Shown here: in pieces, positions 11,895-22,322 of the stretch
Position numbering within the stretch: the stretch's first letter is position 1
How the letters are laid out: every line of letters starts with the position of its first letter
Source: Branchiostoma floridae
Taxonomy: Eukaryota > Chordata > Leptocardii > Amphioxiformes > Branchiostomatidae
DNA: 64,000 nt
Reading direction: 5' to 3'
Assembly (NCBI RefSeq): GCF_000003815.2
Contig: NC_049992.1
Location: 6,840,558-6,904,557, forward strand
Translations under genes and position numbers: made by a program
Notes under the pieces: generated by a model
Database searches by the model: none
The model's input: the letters and a program-made list of their open reading frames with translations, nothing else
Told to the model about the DNA's origin: nothing

Positions 11895-14800
11895 CTGTGG
11901 AAAATGCACATAAAACAAAAGTAAATGTGCTGGAAAATGCACGACTTCCTTGCTGATGTAATTTTTTGTCATAACATTTAACATTGTTTTGTCCAGAAAC
12001 ATGATAGCATCTGCAAAAGTAAGCAATCACATTTTGTATGCAAAACAGAACTTTCACATGCTAATTAGCTTCGGACAAAGGAAAAACAAACCTTATTAAT
12101 TAGTTTTCTAAACTGCATGCATCACCAGCTAATAAAAAATAGGGAAGATATATAGTCCAAACTAAAACAATACACCCCCTCTGTTCCGTTAATCCCACGG
12201 CCTGGCTTCTTGTTAGCTGTCGACATACAGGATTGATAAATGATTAAATTTACCAACTTTCAACTCCGGTTCCAATCAAACTCTGAACATCTGCTCACCC
12301 TTTTTAGACGCGCATATATAAAGCACGGGGAAAAGAACAGGCAGACAGACCGAAAAAAAAGGAGAAAAATAAACTGTTCTCCAACTGAAGAAATTTCATT
12401 CACCAAATTTTCGAACGAATCTCTCTGACATGACACGTGCGAAACTGCAATACTCGGGTCAGATAGCTGAAGAAGGCCGAGAGATTCGGGCGAAAATTCC
12501 AGCTTGCAAAATTTCTTGACTTGAAGAACAGTTTATTTTCTAAATATCATGCAATTTACCAAGTCATGTTAATTCCATGTGTAGACCGTTGAAAATTGTT
12601 GGACTCACCTTCGAGTACACGCCGGCACATTCCGCCTTTATGCCGAGATAATCGGAATGACCAGGCTCACCCGGGTGCCAGTTGCAATAGGAAACAGGCG
12701 ACCCATCCGACCACTTCCATTCTTCCCCGCCTCGACGGTTCAGCCCAAACCAGACGAAATGATGCAGCATGAATCCAGCAGGTGCTGGAATTTATTTGAA
12801 TGAGAAATATTCTAGTTATGTTTCCCGAAGGAAAAACGTATTGTTTATGTTACGGTATCTTCTTCTACTTCTTCTGCCATAAACCAATTAGAGCATAGAA
12901 CTGTCATATAAGTCGTTGCTGAAAATATTTAAAAAATCATCTATTACAGCAAATATGAACAAAATATTAGGGTGAAAACGTTTAAACTTTGTTCTCCACA
13001 AATTTTCGGGCGGAGACTTCGACCTTCGTCAGATGAATGTTTTTGTGTTGGAACAAAGTTAAACTTTTTCACTATGGAATTTACCAACACAGATGAGCTT
13101 TCATTCGGATGACGAAATATTAGCTTTCACGGCAAATGTGAACAAATATGTGTCTGCAAAAGCAAAAGTTGTATTTTGCTTCGTAAAAGGCAAATCACTA
13201 GGAGGAAAACATCATGTGTTTTCTCGAAAATTTTGCCTTTCTGGTTTAAAACTTATCTTATGGAATTCAGTTCTATCAAGATTACAATATGTAAATGCGA
13301 CCGTTCTGACATTGAGTAGTGTATTTTCTACCTACCATTGGCGATGAGACCTGTAACGAAGTTGTTCTCGTCATGGTCCTTGATAGACGCCAGGTTTGCA
13401 CCGAGTTTTTTGCAGTCCTTGTTTGCTGTGGGCCAGTCTGTCATGTATGTCATCAGCTTGTAGCAGTGGGTCTTGTACTCAGTCCAACCGTTCTGACATG
13501 GCCGGGCTGTTAGAAACAGGGGCGACTGTCAATCAGAATGGTTGAAGTGGGGACCTACATTTTCTAGGACGGTGATAATACTTTTCAGTAAACTACTGCT
13601 CTGTTTATCATTACTCAAACACACCCATATATATGGTGTCCAGACCCTTCAGCCCTGACCTGTCACTCACTACAATCAATGTAATCGGGTGTCTGCATGT
13701 TACTTTTAGCAGTAGCCATGGTAACATGTACGCGATTTTCACGTTGCCGCTATACCGCGAGCTTAAAACGACCGTCTTTCCATGGCAGTAAGAGACTACA
13801 GAACATGGTGCTACCGCGAACATAAAACCACCGCGAACAAAGGAGAAGAAGAAATGGATCGAAATCAATATGTTTTCCTTCAATGAAAGTACACATGAAT
13901 ATAATCAGATTATTGAGAGAAGAGTAGACAGAGAAACAGAGAGAGAGAGGGGGAGAACGAAAGATAACGTCAGTATATTCAATATTCATCAACATTATCG
14001 ATATATGTGTGTGTGGTAAGTAGTATTGAAGGTTGTAGAATTAGACCTTTTCACATACTCATCTTGAACTATCGTTAACTGAACTGTAAATTCCAGCACA
14101 AAAATTAAACTCACCCAAATTTTCGACTGAACAGCACCAGTTTTTGTCACGGGAATGAACAATCCACTCCTGCCGTCCAAATTTTGTGTTGGAATTTACA
14201 GTTCAACTAGTTCAACAATGACTTCTACCAGCACAGATGAACTTTCAACTTACCACAAACTGGTACGTCACAGTACTCCCATCTGGTGCTGGGATCCGTG
14301 GTGAAGCACCAGACTCCTGTGGTTCCTCCTGCTGAGCCCGGGTCAGCATTCCGACAGTAGTTCTGCTCCATTCCGGATGTAGGAAAGCTCTCGTTTGTCC
14401 ATTTGTGTTTGTGTGGTGTCTGACTGTCCCAGCGCTGACACGTCTTGTTGGTTTTGGTCACGGAAACTGTCCCTCGGTAGGTCGCGCCGACTCCAACCTG
14501 GCAATATTCTGGTAGATGAAGATTTTAAAAAACGTTATCACCAAGTACAGTAGGGGCATCTTCTCTCGTGATGTGCATAGTGTACTACAAGGTTTCACAT
14601 TGGGGCCACGTACCAGTATGAGCTTCAATACAAAAAATCGTGGACTTTCAAAGAAATGAAATAAATGAAATACACATTCCAATCTCATAATATTTAGATA
14701 ATAGATTAGTTCATCTATTTATTTACCTACTAGTATTTGTTCGGCTGACAATACAGGCAACATATGTCACCCAAGTAGCCGAGGCTATTACAAAGGGCTT

Positions 14801-17800
14801 GCTTTGGTTCTTACGAATAGCTCTTAAGAATTGTTGGATGGCAGTACATGTAGTTCATCTCCCATTTAATTCTTATGTACAGGTTTCAATACATAGCTGC
14901 ACTCGTTTCAATTGTGGCGCAATAAAGTTATTCTTCCACAAGCAACTTTGTTCCGAAGAATACAACAACAAGTCACCTTCTTTGCAGTTCGTTCCAGTCC
15001 ATCCAGGTGAGCAGTCGCATGTGTACGTGTCATTTTTGTTCACACAGCGTCCATGGTGGCAGGGCTCCCTGGTACAATCATTGACATCTGTAGCACAACA
15101 AAAAGACCCCAGACCATTAGAATTGAAATCCGATGGTAGCCAGGTGATTAAAATGAGACTCACAATAAATTGTGAATACAGTCAAACCTGTCGGAGACGA
15201 CCACCCGGGGGACCGGGCAAAAGCGGTCGATTTTGTCAGGTGGTCGGTTAGAAGACTCACAACATGCCCGATGCATAGTGTAAATAGTTTCCGTTGTGTT
15301 TAATGGCAAATAGCAAACTGGCCGAATTCGGCACAAAATCGTGCTATTTATCATTGAAAATCGATGACACCTCAAGATTTGAAAATGACGCGGTCGTTAT
15401 GGGCAGGGATTTGGTCCCAATTTTAGGCGGTTGCAGTCGCGTTGGCCAAGTTTTCGTTGTGAAGAGGTCGCTTAATGCTTACGTCAACGGGGAAAGTTTT
15501 CGGGACCGAGAAAAAGCGGTCGTAATGGCCAGGCGGTCGCTTAGAAGAGGTGGTCGCTTGAGTAGGTTTGACTGTATAGAATTAGCTGATTCCATGAATG
15601 AGACCCTAGTATAGTTATCAAAAGATGGTTGCCTACCAGTGGTTGTTGTCACGGTTGTAGTTGATACAGTCGATTTTGATCCAAAATCAACAACAGTCGA
15701 TTTTGATTCAAAAGCCCAGTAAGATGAAGTCGATGAGAAACCTGTCGACCTGTTGTCCTTGACGATCGTCAACCCCCGTGGAGCACTTGGCTTCGTCCGT
15801 TCCGACGGAGACGGGTTGTGCGCCGCCTAAATACAGCACAGTAATTCCCTTCACATCCTTATGAAGAAATAATCATAGAGAAACAGTCTCCAAACAAATT
15901 ATACTTAAACGTGTCGTTTTAGTCTTTTTGGTTTTGAGCTTTTATGAAGGCTAATGATGAAGGATATGTACTTCAAACTCATGGAGATGGAATGTGTTTT
16001 GAGTCAACCAGTGCGTGTTAGTCACTGACAAAAATGGCGTCGAACAAAAGTGCGGCATTAAAAAAATAAGCCCAATATTCATTGGTTCATTTAATTCAAA
16101 CATATCGATTGGACATAAGGAGGTTCAGGTTTGGACCTGTAAACCCAATTAACCTGACCTGGATTAGAATAAGCCAAATCAGTGCCAACCTTGATTATGA
16201 ATAAGAACTAATTAACTAGGTAATTATATTCAGTCAATTTGTCTTACCCCTCTCCCGGTTCCGAGACGAGGCCCAAGGATTACCGGCACTACAAATGAAG
16301 CAACCATCACCAAGAGTGCGCAACCCAGTGCAGGCCAAAAAACTCCACTGGGTATCCTCCTACTCCGGATTTTCTTGGTTCTGTCTAAGATTCAATAAAA
16401 CATATTTAAGACTGCAAAATAACGGCATTATTGAAATACTATGTGTGTTTTACTTCAACTTGAAAACTGTGTAACCGTAAGGATAACAAGGAGCGTCGAT
16501 TTGACTGCAAAGTATTGACTAAATAGATTAAAAATTAATCACGCCAATATGTCTAAAACGCTTAAGGATTGTGTACAGAGAGCCAAAAGCCATCTGGACA
16601 AAAGACGATGAGAAAACAGGCAAATGAACACATTGAATAAATGGAAGAATAACAAAAGACATTAGATAAATATAAGTTTTCCATCCTACTTTTCAGTGAA
16701 GGCTTTGCACATGCAAATGACAAATACAAATTTAATATTTTCCGTGCTCTAACAAACATTCATGTTTTTTTATTGTCTTTTAAGATTATTATTGGTTTTA
16801 GAATATTTCGTATGTCAAATGGCCTTTCCGAATTAATCCGTCAAATTAAAGAATCTAGTTATTATGTTTGTATTAATTGTATGCTGTTTTGCTCCTAGAA
16901 CGCTATGCCCAGTGTCATTACATAAGTAGTTTTTTTTTCGTTTAATGTACTTCTAAAACGAATAAAATCAATATGTAGTTATTTATGTGTGTGATACACC
17001 GCAGAGCTTTAGTAGCCTACGTATGCATGCCATATGTATATCAAATAATATTAATGATACGTTATTTAGACTGATACGTCAGTAATACGCGCATTGAGCA
17101 GATTATAAAATTGAAGTAGTAGATTGACTAATTATAAAAGTGAGGTGTGATATATGCTTATCGTTTACTACACAGAGAGAGAGAGGGTTAGAGGGGATTG
17201 TAAAACAATCACAACTGTTATATATTTTACAGTAGCAAACATTGTCAGGTGCAAATTATTCAGATACTATTCTTGAAATAGTTGAACGGTAATTTCCAAC
17301 ACAAAATTTGGACCCAAATTTCCAGATACTAATGAATATCTATGATTGATGAAAAGGTAAAAACTGAATCTATTCCAACATACCTCTGACTTTCTGACAA
17401 AAGCCGGGTGGAACACTCTCTTCATCTTTGTTAGTATCGTCTGTTGTATAGGTCGTATCTGTGTGCGGCTCCTCATTGTGCTCTGGACACACTACGTGAT
17501 CGCCCATGTCAAGATGGCGAGGTGGGCGCTCATCGGACGCAGGGCGTTGCAACTCAGGGCCCAGTGACTCATTTGCACCTCGCTTCCGTTCTACTCCTTT
17601 GTCCATTCTGTCCAATTTTTTAGTCCTCTTCGCGTGTTTTATGTCACCCCTTCCCATGCCTAGATGGCAATCTGAGCCTTTCATAAAGATACCGTAACCA
17701 GCCGGGTCAACGTCTTCGTATGCCCTGTCCGATTCTTCATTCATGTCGTCTACTTGTTTCTTTTCTTTGGCTCCCCAAGATGGAGGTTCACCTGGCGTGG

Positions 17801-18338
17801 CGCGTTCCAACCCAGAGCCCAACACGAGGACACTTTCGCCAGCCGGATCCACATCTTCATACCTTTCGCCCGATTTTTCATTCTTTATGTCTACCTGTTT
17901 CTTCTCTTTGGCTCCCCCAGACGAAGGTTCATCTGGCCTGGCGCGTTCCAACCCAGAGCCCAACACGAAGACACTGTAACCAGCCGGGTCGACATCTTCG
18001 TACCTTCCGTCCGATTCTTCATTCCTTATGTCTACCCGTTTCTTCTCTTTGTCTCCAATCTTAAGGTGTCGAGACGGGGGTTCATCTGGCCTGGCGCGCT
18101 CCAAACCAAAACCCAACGCGAAGACACTGTAACCAGCCGGGTCCACGTCTTCATACCGTCCGTCCGATTCTTCATTCTTTACGTCTTCTTGCTTCTTCCC
18201 TCTTTCTCCGATTTTAAGATGTCGAGACGGAGGTTCATCTGGTCTGACGCGCGCCAACCCAGGGCCCAACACGATTAATCTTTCACCAACGTCTTCATAT
18301 TGCACCTCCGGGGTCTTCTTGGAATCGCTTACCTCCAT
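11781..18338 (-). CDS. Lectin A: type II membrane C-type lectin with EGF, kringle and tyrosine-repeat tail
   Basis: Eight coding exons join in frame (955+137+190+111+255+171+176+114 bases = 703 codons including stop). Order: cytoplasmic tail (1-318), membrane helix (about 333-356), Ser/Thr stalk (365-427), EGF (428-464), kringle (465-549), C-type lectin domain (550-702). There is no N-terminal signal peptide; a single internal helix preceded by basic residues indicates a type II protein with the lectin outside. Intron phases are 1,0,1,1,1,1,0. The start ATG (18338-18336) is chosen because lectin B has the same GACATGGAG context; the longer open frame above it begins with GTG. Known of the family: CTLD proteins bind glycans or proteins, often in innate recognition. 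Inferred: a surface receptor signalling through tail tyrosines. Ligand unknown. The domain order is strongly supported; the single-transcript model is not verified. Confidence 0.85.
12609..12784 (-). CDS. Lectin A exon 7: C-type lectin domain, middle
   Basis: A 176-base exon, phase 1 in and 0 out (GTGAGT donor). It contains FVWFGLN, the WKWSDGSP and CNWHPGEPG segments, and ECAGVYSK. The site-2 motif that is EPN in mannose-type lectins reads EPG here, so classical calcium-dependent sugar binding is doubtful. Confidence 0.92.
12961..13080. repeat. Fold-back repeat in lectin A intron
   Basis: Arms near 12969-13003 and 13037-13073 (AACTTTGTTC facing GAACAAAGTT within GTGAAAA/TTTTTCAC ends) can form a hairpin. 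Intronic, non-coding. Confidence 0.65.
13336..13506 (-). CDS. Lectin A exon 6: C-type lectin domain, first third
   Basis: A 171-base phase 1-1 exon. It encodes the long-form CTLD start: CQNGWTEYKTHCYKL, then CKKLGANLASIKDHDENNFV. Lectin B has an exon of identical length at 24108-24278 with the same landmarks. Confidence 0.92.
13727..13838. mobile_element. MITE core, copy 3, in lectin A intron
   Basis: About 106 bases match copy 2 with only about two differences, implying recent activity or conversion. The terminal repeats are absent. Confidence 0.8.
14074..14216. repeat. Fold-back repeat beside the kringle exon
   Basis: AACTGTAAATTCCAGCACAA at the left faces TTGTGTTGGAATTTACAGTT at the right. 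A related single arm is at 17285-17310. It lies in the lectin A intron, 40 bases from the kringle donor. Confidence 0.65.
14254..14508 (-). CDS. Lectin A exon 5: kringle domain
   Basis: A symmetric phase 1-1 exon of 255 bases, 85 residues, holding one complete kringle. The six cysteines occur as EYC, KTC, NYC, VWC, EYC and PVC. Typical kringle signatures are visible: CQRWDSQTPH, NYCRNADPG and the WCFTTDP segment. The length matches the usual 80-85 residues. No protease domain follows, so this is a binding kringle in a receptor. Lectin B lacks it. Confidence 0.93.
14977..15087 (-). CDS. Lectin A exon 4: EGF-like domain
   Basis: A symmetric phase 1-1 exon of 111 bases, 37 residues. It starts DVNDC and has six cysteines in EGF spacing (C..C..C, then C.C..C), with the conserved SPGWTG turn before the last cysteine. 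The DVND start resembles the calcium-binding EGF type. Lectin B has no counterpart. Confidence 0.9.
15179..15574. mobile_element. MITE with CAGTCAAACCT ends, copy 1
   Basis: Ends CAGTCAAACCT and AGGTTTGACTG, flanked by TA on both sides (pogo/mariner-type). A second member is at 50341-50519. It sits in the lectin A intron between stalk and EGF exons. Confidence 0.82.
15637..15826 (-). CDS. Lectin A exon 3: Ser/Thr-rich stalk
   Basis: The exon enters at phase 0 and leaves at phase 1 (GTAGGC donor). It encodes about 63 residues rich in Ser and Thr, with two near-identical ESKSTVVDF/GSKSTVST units and a terminal TTTVTTTT run. This composition suggests an O-glycosylated spacer that holds the folded domains away from the membrane. 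Confidence 0.8.
16248..16384 (-). CDS. Lectin A exon 2: transmembrane helix
   Basis: The exon runs from a TTAG acceptor to a GTAAGA donor, entering at phase 1 and leaving at phase 0. It encodes a basic run (RTKKIRSRR) followed by about 24 hydrophobic residues ending VVPVILG, then PRLGTGRG. Basic residues before the helix place the N-terminus inside, as expected for a type II protein. Confidence 0.85.
17384..18338 (-). CDS. Lectin A exon 1: cytoplasmic tail with YEDV repeats
   Basis: The exon encodes 318 residues plus one base of the next codon. Five imperfect repeats of 47-51 residues each begin with a tyrosine motif (Y14, Y62, Y113, Y160, Y207; core YEDVDPAG), followed by a hydrophobic VLGSGLER segment, a RPDEPPSRH segment and a Lys-rich acidic linker. 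A conserved block near residues 270-290 (RPPRHLDMGDHV) and a TYTTDDTNKDE stretch are shared with lectin B. Tail composition is highly charged and probably disordered. The donor is GTATGT. A strong cryptic donor (GTAAGC) lies directly after the first two codons, which lectin B lacks. Confidence 0.85.
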
Positions 18339-18392
18339 GTCTGTTTTTTTTTTTTTGGAAAGAAACCAAACGGCCACTAAGATGAAATGTGG

Positions 18393-18480
18393 CTTCGTGA
18401 AAACAAGTGGAGACTAATAATGTTCTTAATCAGCATATGCATGGCCACGTGGTGGTCATTTCGGACTTTAACACATCATA
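18393..18480 (-). promoter_or_regulatory. Lectin A upstream region conserved with lectin B
   Basis: Read on the minus strand, this segment aligns visibly with 28081-28165 upstream of lectin B. Shared blocks include TATGATGT, a CACGTGGCCATGCATA-like block (CGCGTGGGCACGCATA in B), and ATTAGTCTC followed by CTTG. It probably holds the promoter or 5' untranslated region kept after duplication. The A copy carries a CACGTG E-box. The transcription start is not determined. Confidence 0.5.
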
Positions 18481-18542
18481 CAAACATAAAAGTGATTATC
18501 ATAAAAAAAAACATAAACGCTTAGTAGAGAACCTTACATAAG

Positions 18543-18660
18543 TTTGTTTTGTTTGTTTGAACATCTGTCTATTCATGACGAGCTCAAATCGACCTTACTT
18601 CATTGAGGTCATAAGGGAAGAGGCAATGGTCAGACAAACAGAGATATTGTAACAGTTTAC
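18543..18660 (-). mobile_element. Non-LTR retroelement 3' end fragment
   Basis: Shares the blocks ATTGAGGTCAT and GGGAAGAGGCAA with 41393-41570, there followed by a (CAAAC)-type tail on the minus strand. Tail fragment only, upstream of lectin A. Confidence 0.6.
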
Positions 18661-19848
18661 TTCATTCAAAGTCCTAACATGTCTATTCACGTATTTTACA
18701 CATGCATGGTACAAAATACAGAAGAGTGAGAGCTGCAGCTGCTACATGATTTTAGTCCGTTCGTAAGCAAGTAAGCCGAGTTCTCTGAAAACACATTATT
18801 CTTAATGCTATTACATAATCCTATTTATGTTGACATCAATGAACATCTCAGTGAGTTTTTCCATGCTTTTTATGACTTCAATATATTTCCAGAAACTATA
18901 GCAGCATATATTTGTAAACCACAGATTATTACCACCATGTGGTTATTCATCGTCTGATTAATCTTATTTCTTTCAATCCAGGGTCATTCTGTTACTTTTC
19001 ATGTGATAGACCGGTCGATCAGAAGCTTGCAATAGCAATTCGACAGGTTACGCATTTTGCTTTTATGTTTAGGAACCACGCACATTTGTATCCACATTAA
19101 TTATACTAAACAATGTCCAATGGTGAATCCCCGGATGCCTTTATTTGTGGAACAGAAATACAGGTAAAGGTTGAGGCAGGCGTGTGTTTTGGGAGATAAT
19201 TGCCTGCTCTTTTTGTTCCAAACTCTGCAAAATATTTCCTTTTGTACGCTTCCGAAGGACAAACGTCTTTTAAAGCGTGTGTAGACATTCTAAATATCCT
19301 TGGGCTTCTATGAATATTCTAAAGTAAATAACGATAAAGGTTGGGATCTGAGTGCGGTTTTGGTAATATTTGCCTTCTGTTTGACGAACATTGCAATATT
19401 GTATACTGAACATACAAGCAACGCAAAAGTCCTTCGAATGTTTATTTTGTAGAAAAAAATAAGTAAAGGTGCAGACATTCTACTAATGTGAATATCCACA
19501 TGAATATATGGATGGATTAATGGATCAGCCAGTAAACCAATCTGTAAAATGTTCGTCATAACCATGTAGAATGAAACAGTGTATATATTTGACAGCACCT
19601 GATCCATCTGTTATAACCAGACTGGGACTATACACGGACAAATGTATGACTTCTGTCTTTCAGGTCACCGTTCGACTGAAGGTCGTACACATCAGTTCAA
19701 GGACCTTCAGTTGAGCTCTTTCCTGGAAGAAGTTTCAGATTGGTCTCCGTGTGGGTGGGCGGTTCGCTATTTATCTTACCGTTTGCTTTTAAGCCAGTCT
19801 TGTTTATTACCTCCATGAAATGTCATGGATGTTATATTTTCACCAACA

Positions 19849-19886
<38 letters not shown>

Positions 19887-22080
19887 TGTCTGTCAACAAG
19901 ATAATTCAAGAACGGCTGGATGGATTGGTTTCATACTTGGTGTGTTAGTGGGGTGTGATGAGAGCTGGAAGTGATAAGATTTTGCGCTTTCCTTGGTACT
20001 GCAGTGCAACTTCCGGTTTTGCTATCTCGTGTTCTGAACAAGATATGGTCCCAATTTTGGGGTGTTAGATATCTCTTGTACTCAGAAATAAGTGACGTAA
20101 GTTTGGGCCCCCTAGCGTCTAGCTTTGGGATAGCAGGGGCACTTTTGTCAAAAACTTCTGAAGTGGATAACTAAGAAGGGAACAATGGATTTTCATGATT
20201 TTTAGTATGTAGGTACCTTAGACAATCCACTTGCTGTGGCCTTATGTGAAGTCACAAGGCATAACAATATAAGAGGTACATGTAGCATTACGACTACATA
20301 CTATTAGAAATGCTTGAATTGGATAAAATACTTTTAGTTTGCGCAAAGCGTTTTTCTCAAGTAATGAGTTTTGAAATACTCACAGAATGTATTATATGAT
20401 ATCCGTTGACACCAGGTCTTGTCTAATCTCTCGCCTTTTAGATATTTTCACAATCTTGCATACAATAACATCTCTAAAAAATATGCCGACATGCAATAGA
20501 CATGCATAAAACAGCAAGTAAGCTCATCTGAGCTGGTAAATTACATAGTGAGAAAAATATAACTGTCCTATATGGGGGCGGTACCGACTTCCGAAGAACT
20601 TTGACCAACTGCTGACGTCACCCTTACAGAAATATCACATGTCTACACTGATAGGGTCAGATTGCATTAAAAGACGATCGTCAATTCCGATGAGTGAGTT
20701 TTCTTGAGTTGGAGAACTGATTTGCTCATCATTAACATGCACATTTATAACAGTATTATGAAGTAAAATCTAAGCATAAATCGGTTGAAGATCTACTATT
20801 TAGTTACTGATAGATTTCTACTATACATATAGAAGTTCTTACTGCATGTACACTTTGTCCAACCGGCGTAACTGTCGTTCCTTTCATATTTTGATGCTTA
20901 AATTGCAACAACATTGTTAAATACTGTAACACTTTCTTCATTTCCTTGCTTCACACTGTTGGTATAATATCGACACTGTGCACATGTGCTCTAAACAAAT
21001 TCAATACGTTCGCATAATTTACACACCTATTTTATGTGCAAACATATAATTCAAAGGTATCTAGCCACTTCATTTGTGTTGCTAGAAGTCATTCTTGATC
21101 AACGTTGGATTGAAATGGAATATAAACATTATTGATAAAGGCTGGAGTTGTTCAGTTGTAAATCTAAATGCGTCCAATTTTTTGTGTCAGAAATTACATT
21201 TCTACAGCAGCTTATTACATTGCAATATTTTACATACTAACCTGGAAAACTCGTATGTTAATGGTAAGGAATGTTTAGCTTGCTTTCTTCCTTCCTTTCT
21301 TTGTGGTGTATTTTACGTTGTTTGGTGCTCACTTCGCACTATCACATTTATCAAATTGCCACTCCTGTTCCAGTTCCCTAGATTGGAGTCATTTGATTCG
21401 CGCATGCACACTGCTGACATCCTGTTGCCAAGGGAAACATTAATGAATTGAAAGAAACATGCAAATATCGTTGGTAACAATGACGTTGACGACAACATTG
21501 TGGTAAACCTTCCTTTTTTTCTCTTCACTGATTTTACAGTTAAAAAACTTTTCTCAATTCGACTATTTGAGTTTTCGTTGAAGTCATATATAAGTAAATG
21601 TTTTCCCTCGGTGTTTTTTCCTACTCTACCCTTCTTGGGAATCATATCGTTTCTGCTGGTGAGTTCTTCTTCGCTTCTTATTCCAATCATAATCAGAAAA
21701 TTAGAATTAGCTTAGAACTTGCTTAGAATTGACGTTATTATCCGTTTGTTCGCATATTTACCCTTACAGTGAATAGTCAGGAAATATAATCAATTGTTGC
21801 TGCAAGAATAAAGTCTTTGGGCGCGGCCTCTGGGGCGAGCCTTATTTTATAGTATTGTGTGCGAGTAGCTTGACAAAAGGCAAATTACAGGGAGGGAAAT
21901 ATTCTGCATTTCTCGAAAATGTTGCCCTCCTTGTTTCTGTTGGAGTTTCTTTACTTTAGTCTGGGTGGTTCTGGTTATGAGATTACTAGTAATATTATTT
22001 GTATCATAGACTGACATTCCAGATCGTACAACTGCTAGTCAAGCAGCTGTAAACACGGACCGCCTCTATCTGTAGCCAAA
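18661..22080. other. Spacer between lectins A and B
   Basis: No gene recognised. It contains a dispersed repeat at 19808-20230 with a TG microsatellite and a repeat at about 20520-20620 shared with 40055-40575. Open frames such as 21313-21690 show no domain or splice logic. Confidence 0.55.
19808..20230 (+). repeat. Dispersed repeat with CCTCCATGAAAT start
   Basis: Begins TTACCTCCATGAAATGTCAT, runs through TG repeats (19853-19885), AAGAACGGCTGGATGGATTG and CTTCTGAAGTGGATAACT. Related copies: 32331-32475 (minus), 50186-50300 (plus, start only) and part of 26160-26340. Confidence 0.7.
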
Positions 22081-22139
22081 GTTACCTGCTGTATCGTTAA
22101 TGCTAATATTGTATATTGTATAGTTACCAGGGCTAGCCC

Positions 22140-22222
22140 TTGATAATAGTCTCCGGCTAGCTGGGTAGCCCTGGCTGTATTTCTCATGATTATACAGCCG
22201 AATAAATCAAATCAAAATCAAA
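22140..22222 (+). mobile_element. Retroelement 3' tail abutting the lectin B stop codon
   Basis: GGGTAGCCCTGGCTGTATTT leads into CAGCCGAATAAATCAAATCA and an A-rich end, a typical non-LTR 3' end. It is antisense to lectin B and ends one base from the lectin B stop codon. Confidence 0.6.
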
Positions 22223-22223
22223 A

Positions 22224-22322
22224 TTATTGACGCTTGCAAATATATGGAAAGGTCCAGTCACATCTATAGTCGCCCCACTGCCCTGCTGCTCTCCAGCGTC
22301 TGTTCAGCATTGTATTTCCGGT
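22224..22322 (-). CDS. Lectin B exon 7: C-type lectin domain end and stop
   Basis: A 99-base terminal exon entered at phase 0 after a TTTTACAG acceptor. It encodes AGQWGDYRCDW and FPYICKRQ followed by TAA, giving the last two lectin cysteines. WND is replaced by WGD, as in lectin A. The T-rich sequence immediately after the stop is the tail of an antisense retroelement. Confidence 0.85.
   Translation of the reverse strand, partial: TGNTMLNRRWRAAGQWGDYRCDWTFPYICKRQ

Noticed and set aside
17754-18278. 174-codon plus-strand open frame
   Set aside because: It is the antisense shadow of the lectin A tail repeats; the minus-strand frame has the conserved protein repeats, splice donor and paralogue. 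The same applies to 27302-27667 and 27692-28081.
20841-20900. Minus-strand segment reading RNDSYAGWTKC as a further lectin exon
   Set aside because: It lacks the final lectin cysteine pattern, and the true terminal exon of lectin B was found at 22224-22322.
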